Shown in pieces: positions 18,316 through 27,080 of a stretch of DNA of 62,248 nucleotides (its first letter is position 1; each line of letters opens with the position of its first letter). This stretch comes from Bacteroidota bacterium (GTDB lineage: Bacteria; Bacteroidota; Bacteroidia; B-17B0; Aurantibacillaceae): the NCBI GenBank assembly GCA_013816615.1, contig JACDED010000009.1:1-62248 (forward strand), given 5' to 3'. The notes beneath the pieces are model-generated. The model did not search any database and was not told where the DNA came from. It was given only the letters and a program-made list of their open reading frames with translations. The position numbers and the translations under genes were made by a program.

Positions 18316-18645
18316 CTATACAACTCCATCACCCCAGATCTTAACGGTGATGTTATCCATTTCGGGAATTAATTTTAACTGACACGATAAACGCGAAGTA
18401 GGCGTAATATTTGGAAGTGTATCCAGCATCGCATATTCATCATCAGTTATTTCATTTAAATTTTCAAAGCCTTTTAATACTTCTACATGGCAGGTTGCGC
18501 ATAATGCCATACCGCCGCAGGTTGCTAAAATATCGTAATCGTTACCCTTTAAGATCTCCATTAAACTTAAACCCATATCGGTAGGGGCCTCAATGGTTGT
18601 AATAGTATTGTCAGGATTTTGTATGTTTATTTTAATGTCTATCAT
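18316..18645 (-). CDS. 2Fe-2S ferredoxin (adrenodoxin type)
   Basis: The 109-aa protein carries the plant/vertebrate-type cluster motif. The ligands are C43, C49 and C52 in CGGMALCATC and C88 in SRLSCQL. The acidic region NLNEITDDEYAMLD between the third and fourth ligands is typical of adrenodoxin-like or Isc ferredoxins. It carries single electrons for cytoplasmic oxidoreductases or Fe-S assembly. Downstream is the bidirectional palindrome; upstream, on the same strand, lies methylmalonyl-CoA epimerase 54 bp away. No partner reductase is in the window. Confidence 0.9.
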   Translation of the reverse strand: MIDIKINIQNPDNTITTIEAPTDMGLSLMEILKGNDYDILATCGGMALCATCHVEVLKGFENLNEITDDEYAMLDTLPNITPTSRLSCQLKLIPEMDNITVKIWGDGVV

Positions 18646-18699
18646 AGTATTAAATTTTTTAGAATTATTTATAATGAAGTGAGGTTTGCTCTACTTTAT

Positions 18700-19104
18700 T
18701 CATTTCTTCTCTTCGCACAATTCTATTAAAACACCATTGGTTGTTTTTGGATGTAAAAAACAAATGCGTTTATTATCTGCGCCATCTTTTGGGCTTTGGT
18801 TTATTAATTCAAAACCTTCTTGTTTCAAACGTTCCATTTCTTCATCTAAATTATCTACTTCGTACGCAATGTGATGAATACCTTCACCTTTTTTCTCAAT
18901 AAATTTTGCAATGGCGCTATCCTCATTTGTGGCTTCTAATAATTCGATCTTGGTTTCGCCAAGCATAAAAAAAGAAGTACTTACACCTTCAGAAGCAACA
19001 GCTTCAACTTTGTAATGTTCTTTACCAAACAATTTTTTAAATAATTCATTACTGTTATTTAAATTCTTAACGGCAATACCAATATGTTCTATTTTTTTTA
19101 GCAT
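18700..19104 (-). CDS. mce: Methylmalonyl-CoA epimerase
   Basis: This 134-aa vicinal-oxygen-chelate protein starts KKIEHIGIAVKNL with the first metal ligand His, has the second His in GIHHIAYEV and the C-terminal Glu in GVLIELCEE. Order, spacing and length match methylmalonyl-CoA epimerase, which interconverts the (S) and (R) forms in the propionate/succinate pathway together with the B12-dependent mutase, not present here. It starts 5 bp after the stop of the J-domain gene upstream, so the two are probably cotranscribed. Confidence 0.9.
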   Translation of the reverse strand: MLKKIEHIGIAVKNLNNSNELFKKLFGKEHYKVEAVASEGVSTSFFMLGETKIELLEATNEDSAIAKFIEKKGEGIHHIAYEVDNLDEEMERLKQEGFELINQSPKDGADNKRICFLHPKTTNGVLIELCEEKK

Positions 19105-19109
19105 AAATT

Positions 19110-20024
19110 TTAATCTCTTTTAAAAAATCGTTTTTCACTTACTCTTTTAAATCCTTCATTTAAACCCCCTTGTAAAGTTAATTCATTAATTGAATTTAAC
19201 TCGATAGTATTCCTACTCTCATAAAATTCAGGATTTACTTTAAAGGCACCAAAAATATCTTTTTCTTTTAATTGATAAGAGTAACTAAAATAATTTCCGG
19301 TACAATATTTTATAATGAGTGGGGCTTTTGGAAGTTGAGATATTTCAACATAAAATCCCTGGGCAATATAGCAGCTGCGTACAAATTTATTTTTTGTAAA
19401 AATACAAGCGATCAATTCCAAACCAGTATTGTTTTTTATAACCAAATTTAATTTAGATGCTGTATCGTATTTATTTCGTCCAAAATAACTGCTATAAGGA
19501 GTATCTCCCATTTTGAGTTCAGTAACTTCAATAATTTTCTCTGTCTTTTTTTGCGGAAGTGGCGCTGAGCCAGAAGGCGCTGCTAAATGCAGGATCAATA
19601 AAAAGAGCGCTACCGCAATAGGTGTTGCAAATAGTATATATTTAAATTCGTTATAATGTTTTTTTCCTTCAGTTTCCTGTTTATAGGTTTCTTTTGTTTT
19701 GGCATATTTTTTAATATGCTCTTCGTAATATTTTCTTCGCTTTAGTTCTTTTTCATCAAAGCTCCAGGTTTTTGTACCACTGTTTTTTGAGTTACTTGAA
19801 CTTGTTTGTGTGATAGCCCGGTTATAGTTTAATTTATAATCGTAAGTAGATTTAAGCTGAGGATCTGATAAGGTTTCGTATGCTTTTAAAATTACAGCAA
19901 ATTGTTCCTTGCCCAAAGGGTTTTTATCAGGGTGATAGATTTTTGCCAAACGACGAAAAGCAGATCTTATTTCAGCGAAACTGGCTCCTGAATGTACACC
20001 TAAGATCTCGTAGTAATTAGCCAA
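19110..20024 (-). CDS. J-domain membrane protein
   Basis: Of 304 residues, 1-65 form a J domain with the HPD triad at 31-33, which stimulates Hsp70 (DnaK). There is no Gly/Phe zinc-finger region, so this is a type III J protein. Residues ~80-125 are very basic and helical. One membrane helix ([19 protein letters not shown]) follows, and then a ~130-residue domain of unknown type that would lie in the periplasm if the J domain is cytoplasmic. Its client is unknown. It lies between ALDH and methylmalonyl-CoA epimerase with short gaps. Confidence 0.85.
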   Translation of the reverse strand: MANYYEILGVHSGASFAEIRSAFRRLAKIYHPDKNPLGKEQFAVILKAYETLSDPQLKSTYDYKLNYNRAITQTSSSNSKNSGTKTWSFDEKELKRRKYYEEHIKKYAKTKETYKQETEGKKHYNEFKYILFATPIAVALFLLILHLAAPSGSAPLPQKKTEKIIEVTELKMGDTPYSSYFGRNKYDTASKLNLVIKNNTGLELIACIFTKNKFVRSCYIAQGFYVEISQLPKAPLIIKYCTGNYFSYSYQLKEKDIFGAFKVNPEFYESRNTIELNSINELTLQGGLNEGFKRVSEKRFFKRD

Positions 20025-20045
20025 AGTTTAAAATTTAATTTGCTA

Positions 20046-21506
20046 TTATAATTTTACACAAACATTTTTAGGTTCGGTAAAAAAATCAAGGGCTTCAAAA
20101 CCACCTTCTCGGCCAACACCGCTGGCCTTAACACCGCCAAATGGTGTACGAAGGTCGCGTAACAACCAACAATTTATCCAAACAATACCTGCATGTAAAT
20201 TATTTGCCATTGTATGTGCGCGGGTTAAATTTTGTGTCCATAAAATACTCGCAAGACCATACATTGTTGAATTAGCCATCATCAAAGCTTCTTCTTCTGT
20301 ATCAAAAGGTGTTATGGTAACAACCGGACCAAAGATCTCTTCCTGGTTGGTTCTGCAATCGTAAGTTAAGCCTTCAATAATTGTTGGTTCAATATAATAA
20401 CCCTCACTTAAGTCGCCGCTTAAATTAATTTTATTTCCACCGCATAAAACTTTACCGCCTTCTTTTTTAGCAAGCTCAATATAACTTAATATTTTTTCCT
20501 GGTGTGGTTTAGAAACGATAGCACCAACTTTTGTTTTTTCCTCTAAAGGATTGCCAACATTTAGCTCTTTTGTTTTGGCAACAAAATCAGTTTTAAACTT
20601 ATCGTAAATTTTACGCTCAACAAAAATGCGTGAGCCGCATAAACAAATTTGTCCCTGATTTGCGAAAGAAGAATTTAAAGTAGTTGCAAGCATTTTATCA
20701 TAATCGCAATCTGCAAAAATGATGTTTGGGTTTTTACCACCTAACTCTAAGGATAATTTTTTAAACATTGGGGCAGCAATACTGGCAATACTTTTGCCGG
20801 TTGCAGTTCCGCCTGTAAAAGAAATTAATGGAATGTCTTTATGGCTCACAATAGCGTTTCCTACTTTGGCACCAAGGCCGTGTACAATATTTAAAACACC
20901 GGCAGGTAATCCGGCTTCAATACATATTTCTGAAAGTAAAAATGCTGTCATTGGTGTTATCTCTGATGGCTTTGCAACTACTGTGCAACCAGCTGCTAAT
21001 GCAGGTGCAATTTTCCATGTAAAAAGATATAAGGGTAAATTCCATGGAGAGATGCAACCTGCAACACCAACAGGTTGACGTAAAGTATAATTAATTGCAG
21101 TTTCTTCCATGCTATGTGCATGCGATGCGTAGTGTAAAATACCTGTTCCGTAAAAATGGAAATTAGCTGCAGCACGAGGAATATCAACAGTTTTAGCCAA
21201 TTTTAAAGGCTTGCCATTATCAATACTTTCCGCAAGTGCTAATTTATCTAAATTTTTTTCGATCAATGAGGCAATTTTTAAAAGATAAGCAGAACGTTTA
21301 TCTTTTGAAGTAATGCTCCATTCTTTAAACGCGGCTTTTGCAGCAGCATAAGCTAATTCCACATCCTTCTCATCACTATCCGGTATGTGTGAATATACCT
21401 TACCTGTTGAGGGATTAAAATTATCTAAATATGTTTTTGAAACCGGTTCAACTAAGGCCCCGTTTATATAGTTTTTTATCTGTTGCATACCTTCTGAAAA
21501 TGACAC
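20046..21506 (-). CDS. Aldehyde dehydrogenase, ALDH8/2-aminomuconate-semialdehyde type
   Basis: The 486-aa NAD(P)-dependent enzyme oxidises an aldehyde to a carboxylate. Landmarks are GCISPWNLPLY, SFTGGTATGKSIA, LELGGKNPNIIFADCDYD and the catalytic Cys in FANQGQICLCGSRIFV. The ICLC sequence and the C-terminal GIVWINCWLLRDLRTPFGG are characteristic of ALDH8-like enzymes, including 2-aminomuconic and 2-hydroxymuconic semialdehyde dehydrogenases. Neighbouring kynurenine or catechol pathway genes are absent, so the substrate remains uncertain. The start at 21506 is kept; an ATG six codons on (MQQIKNYING) is also possible. Confidence 0.9.
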   Translation of the reverse strand: MSFSEGMQQIKNYINGALVEPVSKTYLDNFNPSTGKVYSHIPDSDEKDVELAYAAAKAAFKEWSITSKDKRSAYLLKIASLIEKNLDKLALAESIDNGKPLKLAKTVDIPRAAANFHFYGTGILHYASHAHSMEETAINYTLRQPVGVAGCISPWNLPLYLFTWKIAPALAAGCTVVAKPSEITPMTAFLLSEICIEAGLPAGVLNIVHGLGAKVGNAIVSHKDIPLISFTGGTATGKSIASIAAPMFKKLSLELGGKNPNIIFADCDYDKMLATTLNSSFANQGQICLCGSRIFVERKIYDKFKTDFVAKTKELNVGNPLEEKTKVGAIVSKPHQEKILSYIELAKKEGGKVLCGGNKINLSGDLSEGYYIEPTIIEGLTYDCRTNQEEIFGPVVTITPFDTEEEALMMANSTMYGLASILWTQNLTRAHTMANNLHAGIVWINCWLLRDLRTPFGGVKASGVGREGGFEALDFFTEPKNVCVKL

Positions 21507-21537
21507 TAAAGATACGAAACAAACAAAAACCGAGCAA

Positions 21538-21912
21538 TTAAATTTTAGAAATATACGTGTTCCTGATTCTTATGTCAGGATCCCTGAAAGGCCCGTCGCC
21601 CATAGAGTAGAACTCTATTTTTGGGTCTTTTCCCAACATCATTATTCTTATGCTTTCCTGTATACCATAATTAATGATCTTAAGCTCCTGTAAAATTTGT
21701 TTTGTGATCTCGCAATGCACAATATTTAATTCTAAAAAGGATAGATTTTCTTTTAGCTCAAAACAGATCTTTAATTTTTTGCTTATAATATAATCTTCAT
21801 AAGGTTGTAATATAAATGAATGAACTGCTTCCGTTAAAAACGGGATCCTGAAAATTGTTTCCTGGATATCTGCTAATAATCCAAAACGTTGTAAAAAATC
21901 TTTCTGTTCCAT
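21538..21912 (-). CDS. Hypothetical protein (124 aa)
   Basis: I do not recognise the family. The protein has no signal peptide or membrane helix. It is rich in Ile, Leu and Glu and probably alpha/beta (KKLKICFELKENLSFLELNIVHCE). Its C-terminus (GDGPFRDPDIRIRNTYISK) is polar. It lies between a beta-barrel gene and the aldehyde dehydrogenase on the same strand, with gaps of 51 and 31 bp, so it could belong to one transcript. Confidence 0.6.
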   Translation of the reverse strand: MEQKDFLQRFGLLADIQETIFRIPFLTEAVHSFILQPYEDYIISKKLKICFELKENLSFLELNIVHCEITKQILQELKIINYGIQESIRIMMLGKDPKIEFYSMGDGPFRDPDIRIRNTYISKI

Positions 21913-21963
21913 TGTTTTGTTTTTAAAATTAAACGTAAATAATAAACTTTTTTATAAAGAGCA

Positions 21964-22662
21964 TTAATTAAAAGCGTAACCAATTTTAAAAGAATAAACC
22001 AGTTTCGGAAAAAATCCATCACGGCCGTCAGCGTTATATAAAAATTCCAGTATCCTGGCATTATCATAATTTGTTTTGTAATAAATATATTGTGCGCCAA
22101 AACCAATACTCTGATCTATAGTAAAACCATATTTATTAATTGATTGAAATCCGAGCTTGGCTAAAAATGCAGGGTTATGCCTTTGTAAAAGATTTGTGTG
22201 ATCAACTGCATCAAAAGTAGTTTTGGGAATTTTTGAATCGGTATATTGATAAACAAACTGTCCCGAAACGTAGAGGCCCGCATTATTTTTTTTGATTCCT
22301 TTTAATTGAAAAACCAATGGCCAAACTAATAAGCAAAGCGGTTCAAATACTTTTGTTCTGCCAAAATAATGCCTGTACTCAACACCGGACTGAAACCCAC
22401 CTGTATGGTTTTGAGTGAGCGAAGGAAAATAACCCCCGGCAATTGTTGGTCCGTAAGAATACAAATAACCCGCTAAAAATGAAACCGAATTTTTGTGATA
22501 AAGTTTTTCAAACTCAATATTGGCATGGCCTGTATTAAATGATATTGTTGGAAGGTAAGAAGTAAGCGAGGTTTTAATAATTAATTTATCAGATAAGCTA
22601 TCCTGTGCTACTGATCTCATCATTAAAACGGATAAAGCGATCATTAAAAATAGTGTTTTCAT
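21964..22662 (-). CDS. Putative outer-membrane beta-barrel protein
   Basis: This 232-aa protein has a signal peptide (MKTLFLMIALSVLMMRSVAQ). Repeated amphipathic strands with aromatic ends follow, such as VSFLAGYLYSYGPTIAGGYF, GGFQSGVEYRHYFG and a last strand ending KIGYAFN. It resembles DUF3575-like small barrels of Bacteroidota but I cannot assign it firmly. It is followed by the 124-aa gene and preceded by another small exported protein on the same strand. Confidence 0.68.
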   Translation of the reverse strand: MKTLFLMIALSVLMMRSVAQDSLSDKLIIKTSLTSYLPTISFNTGHANIEFEKLYHKNSVSFLAGYLYSYGPTIAGGYFPSLTQNHTGGFQSGVEYRHYFGRTKVFEPLCLLVWPLVFQLKGIKKNNAGLYVSGQFVYQYTDSKIPKTTFDAVDHTNLLQRHNPAFLAKLGFQSINKYGFTIDQSIGFGAQYIYYKTNYDNARILEFLYNADGRDGFFPKLVYSFKIGYAFN

Positions 22663-22723
22663 TTTATTTAGTTTTTAATTTCCGGGGACATTATTAAAAC
22701 AGTGTGTGCCTGGTAAAAATGTT

Positions 22724-23170
22724 TTAAAATTTTAAGCGTAAAGCAAGTGCCGTTATTTTTCCATAAAAAGGTGCGCGTAAAAAAGCCGGCGCAAGCGATA
22801 GCTTTTCTTCTTTAGCATGTTTTTGTTTTTTTAATAAACGAATGCTGCTAAAAATCACAGTTGCTGCACCAACTGATAAGTCAATAGTTTTAAGATCTTC
22901 TTCTTTTTCATTAAAGATCAAACCATTTGCTATTTGAGCACAGCCGGTTATAACGCCAAAACCTGCATTGCTTCTGTTTTTGGTATTATTAAAGTCAATT
23001 ATGTTGCTGGCATTCATAGCCGTATTAATAGTTGAAAAAATAATTGTACTGCCGGCCCTTTCAAATTCTTTATTATTTGACGAATAAGAACCACTTAAGG
23101 ATATATTAATGTATTGTGCCTTTGCTGTCAATGCTAAGAATAAGACTGAGATGTAAATTAATGTTTTCAT
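22724..23170 (-). CDS. Exported hypothetical protein (148 aa)
   Basis: I choose the ATG at 23170 because a signal peptide starts there (MKTLIYISVLFLALTAKAQ) and because a -7-like box at 23189-23196 would put the transcript start after the alternative ATG at 23191. The mature part contains an Asn/Ser-rich stretch and a hydrophobic run (LSVGAATVIFSSI), then a basic KKQKHAKEEK segment. The family is unknown. It heads a run of minus-strand genes that ends at the ferredoxin. Confidence 0.6.
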   Translation of the reverse strand: MKTLIYISVLFLALTAKAQYINISLSGSYSSNNKEFERAGSTIIFSTINTAMNASNIIDFNNTKNRSNAGFGVITGCAQIANGLIFNEKEEDLKTIDLSVGAATVIFSSIRLLKKQKHAKEEKLSLAPAFLRAPFYGKITALALRLKF

Positions 23171-23188
23171 GTTGTTGTTTTTCTTATT

Positions 23189-23196
23189 CAAAATTA
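23189..23196 (-). promoter_or_regulatory. Candidate -7 box of minus-strand promoter
   Basis: Read on the minus strand the bases are TAATTTTG, fitting TAnnTTTG. The best -33 candidate (TTG, complement of CAA at 23211) is only 14 bp away, shorter than the usual 17-23, so the call is weak. It mainly helps to decide the start of the 148-aa gene. Confidence 0.3.
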
Positions 23197-23293
23197 CAGC
23201 ATCAAAAAACCAATGCCTTACGGCTTTGCGTGCGTTTAAACCAATAAAACGTGAAAAACACTTGCTGGAGGGCTTAACAGGCTTGGCTTTGGT

Positions 23294-23313
23294 TAAATTT
23301 GCAATAATTGCAA
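23294..23313. promoter_or_regulatory. TTGCAA-N3-TTGCAA inverted repeat overlapping a -7-like box
   Basis: A TAAATTTG box at 23294-23301 overlaps two palindromic hexamers TTGCAA at 23299-23304 and 23308-23313. It lies 70-90 bp before the HTH regulator gene in a divergent intergenic region. It could be an autoregulatory operator. No good -33 element sits at the right distance. Confidence 0.35.
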
Positions 23314-23380
23314 GTCTGTAGCCTTAAATTTTCTTTTTTTACTAAAAAGCTTATCTTTATCTCTAATAAATCATTAAAAT

Positions 23381-24394
23381 ATGCCAACAAAAAAGGAGAA
23401 AAAACCCGGTAAAGTTAATTTACCGATACAAAATCAGTTTATAGCCAGGTTTAAAGAGGTAATTCCGCCAAGTGTTGGGTTGGCAGAAGAGATCGCAGAT
23501 GTATTGGATGTAAGTATTGATAGCGCCTACCGAAGAATTAGAGGCGAAACTGAATTGACTATTGAGGAGGTTTACAAGATCTCCAAAAAATATGAGATCA
23601 GCCTTGACGAAGTTTTCAGTAACCAAAATGACACAGTAACTTTTTCATACACCAAATTAACCGATAGTGAGAAAAATTTTGAAGCCTATTTAAATCGTTT
23701 ATTAACGCATCTTGTTACATTAAATAAATTCGAGAATAAAAAAATATACTATGTTGCTGAAGAGATCCCTATTTTTTATTCTTTCTTCTCAAAAAAACTA
23801 ACCGATTTTAAATTATTTTATTGGCAGCGTAGCGTTCTAAATGTTCCGGACTATCAACAAAAGAAATTTGACTGGGGTGTTGTTCCGCAAAATTTAGTTG
23901 ATATAGCGCATAATGTATATAAAGAGTATTTAACTATTCCGAGCTCTGAGATCTGGACAACAGAAACCGTATTAACAGGATTAAGACAAATACAATTTTA
24001 TTATGATAGTGGAATAGTTTCGGCACAACATGCTACTGAATTATTACAGGAGTACAGGCAAATGATAGATATGATCTTAAAGAATGCCGAGAATAGTAGA
24101 AAAAATATTAGTGATAAGACCGACACATTTGCTTTATATTATAGTGAAGTAGTGTTAGGCACAAATTGCATTTATGTTGTAATGGGCGAAACAAAATTTT
24201 CATACATTTCATTTAACACTATGAATTCATTAACTACCAACAATCCACAGTTTTGCGACGAAACAGATCATTGGGTGCGAAATCTTGAAAAGAAAAGTAC
24301 TTTAATAAGTGGTGTTTCTGAAAAACAACGTTATCAGTTCTTCACTAAAATGTATAGGAATATTGATGATTGTTTAGAGCGTATTAAGCCATAA
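23381..24394 (+). CDS. Helix-turn-helix transcriptional regulator
   Basis: The 337-aa protein has a lysine-rich N-terminus. A Cro/C1-like HTH spans residues ~30-80 (EEIADVLDVSIDSAYRRIRG then LTIEEVYKISKKYEISLDEVF). The remaining 250 residues are helical with an aromatic-rich middle and no known ligand domain I recognise. This two-part layout is common among unassigned Bacteroidota regulators. A YhiN-type flavoprotein gene follows with no gap, using a TTG start. Upstream is a divergent region with an inverted repeat that it might bind. Confidence 0.8.
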   Translation: MPTKKEKKPGKVNLPIQNQFIARFKEVIPPSVGLAEEIADVLDVSIDSAYRRIRGETELTIEEVYKISKKYEISLDEVFSNQNDTVTFSYTKLTDSEKNFEAYLNRLLTHLVTLNKFENKKIYYVAEEIPIFYSFFSKKLTDFKLFYWQRSVLNVPDYQQKKFDWGVVPQNLVDIAHNVYKEYLTIPSSEIWTTETVLTGLRQIQFYYDSGIVSAQHATELLQEYRQMIDMILKNAENSRKNISDKTDTFALYYSEVVLGTNCIYVVMGETKFSYISFNTMNSLTTNNPQFCDETDHWVRNLEKKSTLISGVSEKQRYQFFTKMYRNIDDCLERIKP

Positions 24395-25600
24395 TTGAAA
24401 AAAACGATTTCTATAATTGGTGGCGGCGCCAGTGCGCTTATATTAGCTTGCGAACTGGATCCCAAAATTTTTTCCGTTTCTATTTTTGAAAAAAACAATG
24501 CCCTGGGGCGTAAATTTTTGGTTGCCGGTGACGGCGGATTAAATTTGACGCATTCAGAAAACGAAGGAGAATTTGTTTTACGTTATACACCTAACGAATT
24601 TTTAAGGCAGGCCTTTTCGCACTTTTCAAATAAAAAATTTATTGAGTGGATAAATGCATTGGGCATTGAGACCTTTGTAGGTACTAGCGGCCGCTTGTTT
24701 CCAAAAAAAGGGATCAAACCCATTGATGTTTTAAAACGCTTTGAAGAAAAAATAAAAAAGAATAACGTAATATTAAATTTTAAGCATGAATGGAAAGGTT
24801 TTGAAAATAATAATGAATTAATATTTAAAACAGCCGAAGGAAACAAGGTCATTAAAAGCGATATAGTTATTTTTTGCCTTGGTGGCGCAAGCTGGCCTGT
24901 TACCGGGAGCAAAGGCGATTGGCGAAGTTTATTTGAAATAAAAAGTGTAAAAACAAATTCTTTCCAGGCAAGCAATTGTAGTTTTAAAGTGGATTGGCCA
25001 AAAAATATAATTAATGACATAGAAGGAAAACCATTAAAAAATATTTCAATTACTTGTGGCGATAAAATGCATGCCGGAGAAATTGTACTAACAACCTTTG
25101 GTATTGAAGGAAGTGGGGTCTATCCTTTAAGTTCACAAATTAGAGAACAAATAAAAGAAAATGAAATTGCAAAAATAATTATTGATCTAAAGCCTCTTTT
25201 AAGCAAAGAGGATTGTTTAAATAAACTATTTAATCTTGATCCTAAACTTTCGTATACTGAAAATAGCGCAAAAAACCTGAATTTAAATAAAACGCAAATT
25301 GTTTTACTAAAATCTAAAATGAGCAAAAATGACTTTTTAGACCCTGTTAAATTTGTTAATAATTTAAAAGCGCTTGAAATACATATTTCTGCATTAGGAT
25401 CGATTGAGGATGCAATTTCCAGCGTTGGCGGAATTTCTTTAAATCAAATAACAGAGAATTTTGAGCTCAAAAAAATAAAAAATAATTATGTGATAGGTGA
25501 AATGCTTGACTACGACGCTCCTACAGGAGGTTACTTGCTTCAATCGTGTTTTAGTATGGGAAAATATTTAGCAGATCATTTAAATGAAATAGCTAAGTGA
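24395..25600 (+). CDS. HI0933/YhiN-type FAD-dependent oxidoreductase
   Basis: This 401-aa flavoprotein starts at a TTG directly after the previous stop. The dinucleotide-binding motif IIGGGASALILACEL lies at residues ~6-20, FEKNNALGRKFLVAGDGGLNLTH follows within residues 30-55, and SGRLFPKKGIKPIDVL matches the YhiN/HI0933 family. The C-terminal GEMLDYDAPTGGYLLQSCFSMG is the usual second FAD-contact motif. Family members are annotated as aminoacetone oxidases or BaiN-like reductases; the true substrate is not established. It is probably cotranscribed with the HTH gene. Confidence 0.87.
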   Translation: MKKTISIIGGGASALILACELDPKIFSVSIFEKNNALGRKFLVAGDGGLNLTHSENEGEFVLRYTPNEFLRQAFSHFSNKKFIEWINALGIETFVGTSGRLFPKKGIKPIDVLKRFEEKIKKNNVILNFKHEWKGFENNNELIFKTAEGNKVIKSDIVIFCLGGASWPVTGSKGDWRSLFEIKSVKTNSFQASNCSFKVDWPKNIINDIEGKPLKNISITCGDKMHAGEIVLTTFGIEGSGVYPLSSQIREQIKENEIAKIIIDLKPLLSKEDCLNKLFNLDPKLSYTENSAKNLNLNKTQIVLLKSKMSKNDFLDPVKFVNNLKALEIHISALGSIEDAISSVGGISLNQITENFELKKIKNNYVIGEMLDYDAPTGGYLLQSCFSMGKYLADHLNEIAK

Positions 25601-25677
25601 GATGATAAAGATCTTGTTTTAAAACTTGGTTTTAACCCCAAAACAGTAAATTCTTAACTTTTTAACGGTTTAAAACT

Positions 25678-25711
25678 TTTGTATTAATTAAAGTCTAATA
25701 TTCTATATTTG
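25678..25711 (+). promoter_or_regulatory. Bacteroidota-type promoter of the crotonase gene
   Basis: A -33 TTTG at 25678-25681 is followed by 22 bp and a perfect -7 box TATATTTG at 25704-25711. The start codon is 23 bp further on. Confidence 0.65.
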
Positions 25712-25734
25712 CTCAGTTTATAATTAAAAAAAAG

Positions 25735-26523
25735 ATGGTGGCTACAAGTGAATATATTTTATGTGAAATACAAAATGGTGTTTTAGTTGTTACAATTAAT
25801 CGCCCTGATAAATTAAATGCTTTAAATAAGCAAACGATCGAAGAACTGCATGAAACTTTAGTAGAAGCAGAAAATCAATCAGAGATCCGTGCAATTATCT
25901 TAACAGGCTCAGGCCAAAAAGCATTCGTTGCAGGAGCTGATATTGCAGAGTTTGCAAATTTTTCAGTGGAGCAAGGAAAACATCTAAGTTCAATAGGTCA
26001 TTTTAAGATCTTTAATTTTATAGAGAATTACAGTAAGCCAATTATTGCTGCCGTTAATGGTTTTGCTTTGGGTGGTGGACTTGAATTAGCGATGTGCTGC
26101 CATATTCGTGTGGTGAGCGATAATGCAAAAATGGGCTTGCCAGAGGTAAGTTTAGGTGTAATTCCCGGATATGGCGGAACACAACGTTTGGCACAATTAG
26201 TAGGAAAAGGGAAAGCATTTGAAATGATCGTTACTGCCGATATGATCAACGCACAGGACGCTTATAAATGGGGCCTTGCCAATTATGTTACTACACAGGA
26301 TGAATTATTAAATAAATGTTTTGAAATAACAGCTAAGCTGGCAACCAAAAGCCCTACAGCTATAAAAACTGCAATTAAAGTAATTAATGCAGGTTATAAC
26401 ACCAAATTAAATGGTTTTGAAGTTGAGATCGAAGAATTTGGGAAATCCTTTGGTACAAAGGATTTCAAAGAAGGTGTAAGCGCTTTTCTTGAAAAAAGAA
26501 AGGCAGATTTTAAAGGTGAATGA
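25735..26523 (+). CDS. Enoyl-CoA hydratase/isomerase family protein
   Basis: This 262-aa crotonase-fold enzyme probably hydrates trans-2-enoyl-CoA in fatty-acid or amino-acid degradation. The oxyanion-hole segments AFVAGADIAEF and ALGGGLELAMCCH are present, as are both catalytic-type glutamates (GGGLE and GLPEVSLGVIPG). Length matches single-domain ECHs. It has its own promoter and a strong terminator, so it is a single-gene unit. Short-chain substrates such as crotonyl-CoA are the most likely, by family rather than direct evidence. Confidence 0.92.
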   Translation: MVATSEYILCEIQNGVLVVTINRPDKLNALNKQTIEELHETLVEAENQSEIRAIILTGSGQKAFVAGADIAEFANFSVEQGKHLSSIGHFKIFNFIENYSKPIIAAVNGFALGGGLELAMCCHIRVVSDNAKMGLPEVSLGVIPGYGGTQRLAQLVGKGKAFEMIVTADMINAQDAYKWGLANYVTTQDELLNKCFEITAKLATKSPTAIKTAIKVINAGYNTKLNGFEVEIEEFGKSFGTKDFKEGVSAFLEKRKADFKGE

Positions 26524-26540
26524 GTAGTTTAAAGTTTAAA

Positions 26541-26572
26541 AAAAGGGTAGCTAAAACAGCTACCCTTTTTTT
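26541..26572. terminator. Intrinsic terminator after the crotonase gene
   Basis: The stem GGGTAGCT / AGCTACCC (26545-26552, 26558-26565) closes an AAAAC loop and is followed by seven T. A-rich bases on the left extend the pairing to 12 bp. Confidence 0.9.
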
Positions 26573-26643
26573 ATGCTCATTTCGCGATATTACTGTTAAA
26601 TCTATAAAAGAAAACAAAAAGTAGCTTAACTTTACAGCATATA

Positions 26644-26913
26644 TTGAAAAATAAAAAAACATATTTTGCTTTTTTGATCATCCTTATCTTTGTTTTTTTT
26701 AGCACAGATATAACGGCGCAGTGTGCTATGTGTAAACAAGCTGCTGCAAGCTCATTAAAGTCAAACCCAAATTCAATGGCGCGTAGTTTAAACAGCGGTA
26801 TCCTGTATCTGATGGCTGTTCCATATTTATTATTAGGCTTTATTTTTAGAAAACAGATCGTACAGCTTTGGAGAAAGATATTTTCTAAAACCTCGCAAAC
26901 GCCCGCTAAATAA
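26644..26913 (+). CDS. Small exported/membrane protein with CAMC motif
   Basis: The 89-aa protein starts at a TTG. It has an N-terminal hydrophobic signal or anchor (FLIILIFVFFSTDITA), then QCAMCKQAAASS with two cysteines two residues apart, and a second membrane helix (ILYLMAVPYLLLGFIF) before a basic tail. Similar short CxxC membrane proteins occur in Bacteroidota without known function. The CxxC could bind metal or be redox-active. No upstream partner is obvious; the preceding gene ends in a strong terminator. Confidence 0.65.
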   Translation: MKNKKTYFAFLIILIFVFFSTDITAQCAMCKQAAASSLKSNPNSMARSLNSGILYLMAVPYLLLGFIFRKQIVQLWRKIFSKTSQTPAK

Positions 26914-27054
26914 GGATTTAAAGCACTCTTTTCAATTCCCTCAGTAAAAAAGCCTTTTCGCTCAGTTCATTTTTTTTCCCTTTGTTAAGTCGGCTATTTA
27001 ATAAGTTACTTCTGACTTCAACTCAAATCAAAATTTTGTTAGTTTTTAATCAGG

Positions 27055-27062
27055 TAGTTTTG
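27055..27062 (+). promoter_or_regulatory. Candidate -7 box before the 992-aa surface protein
   Basis: TAGTTTTG fits TAnnTTTG. A TTTTG at 27034-27038 lies 16 bp upstream, one base below the usual spacing range. The start codon follows 18 bp downstream. Confidence 0.4.
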
Positions 27063-27080
27063 AATCGTAAACTAAATCCT

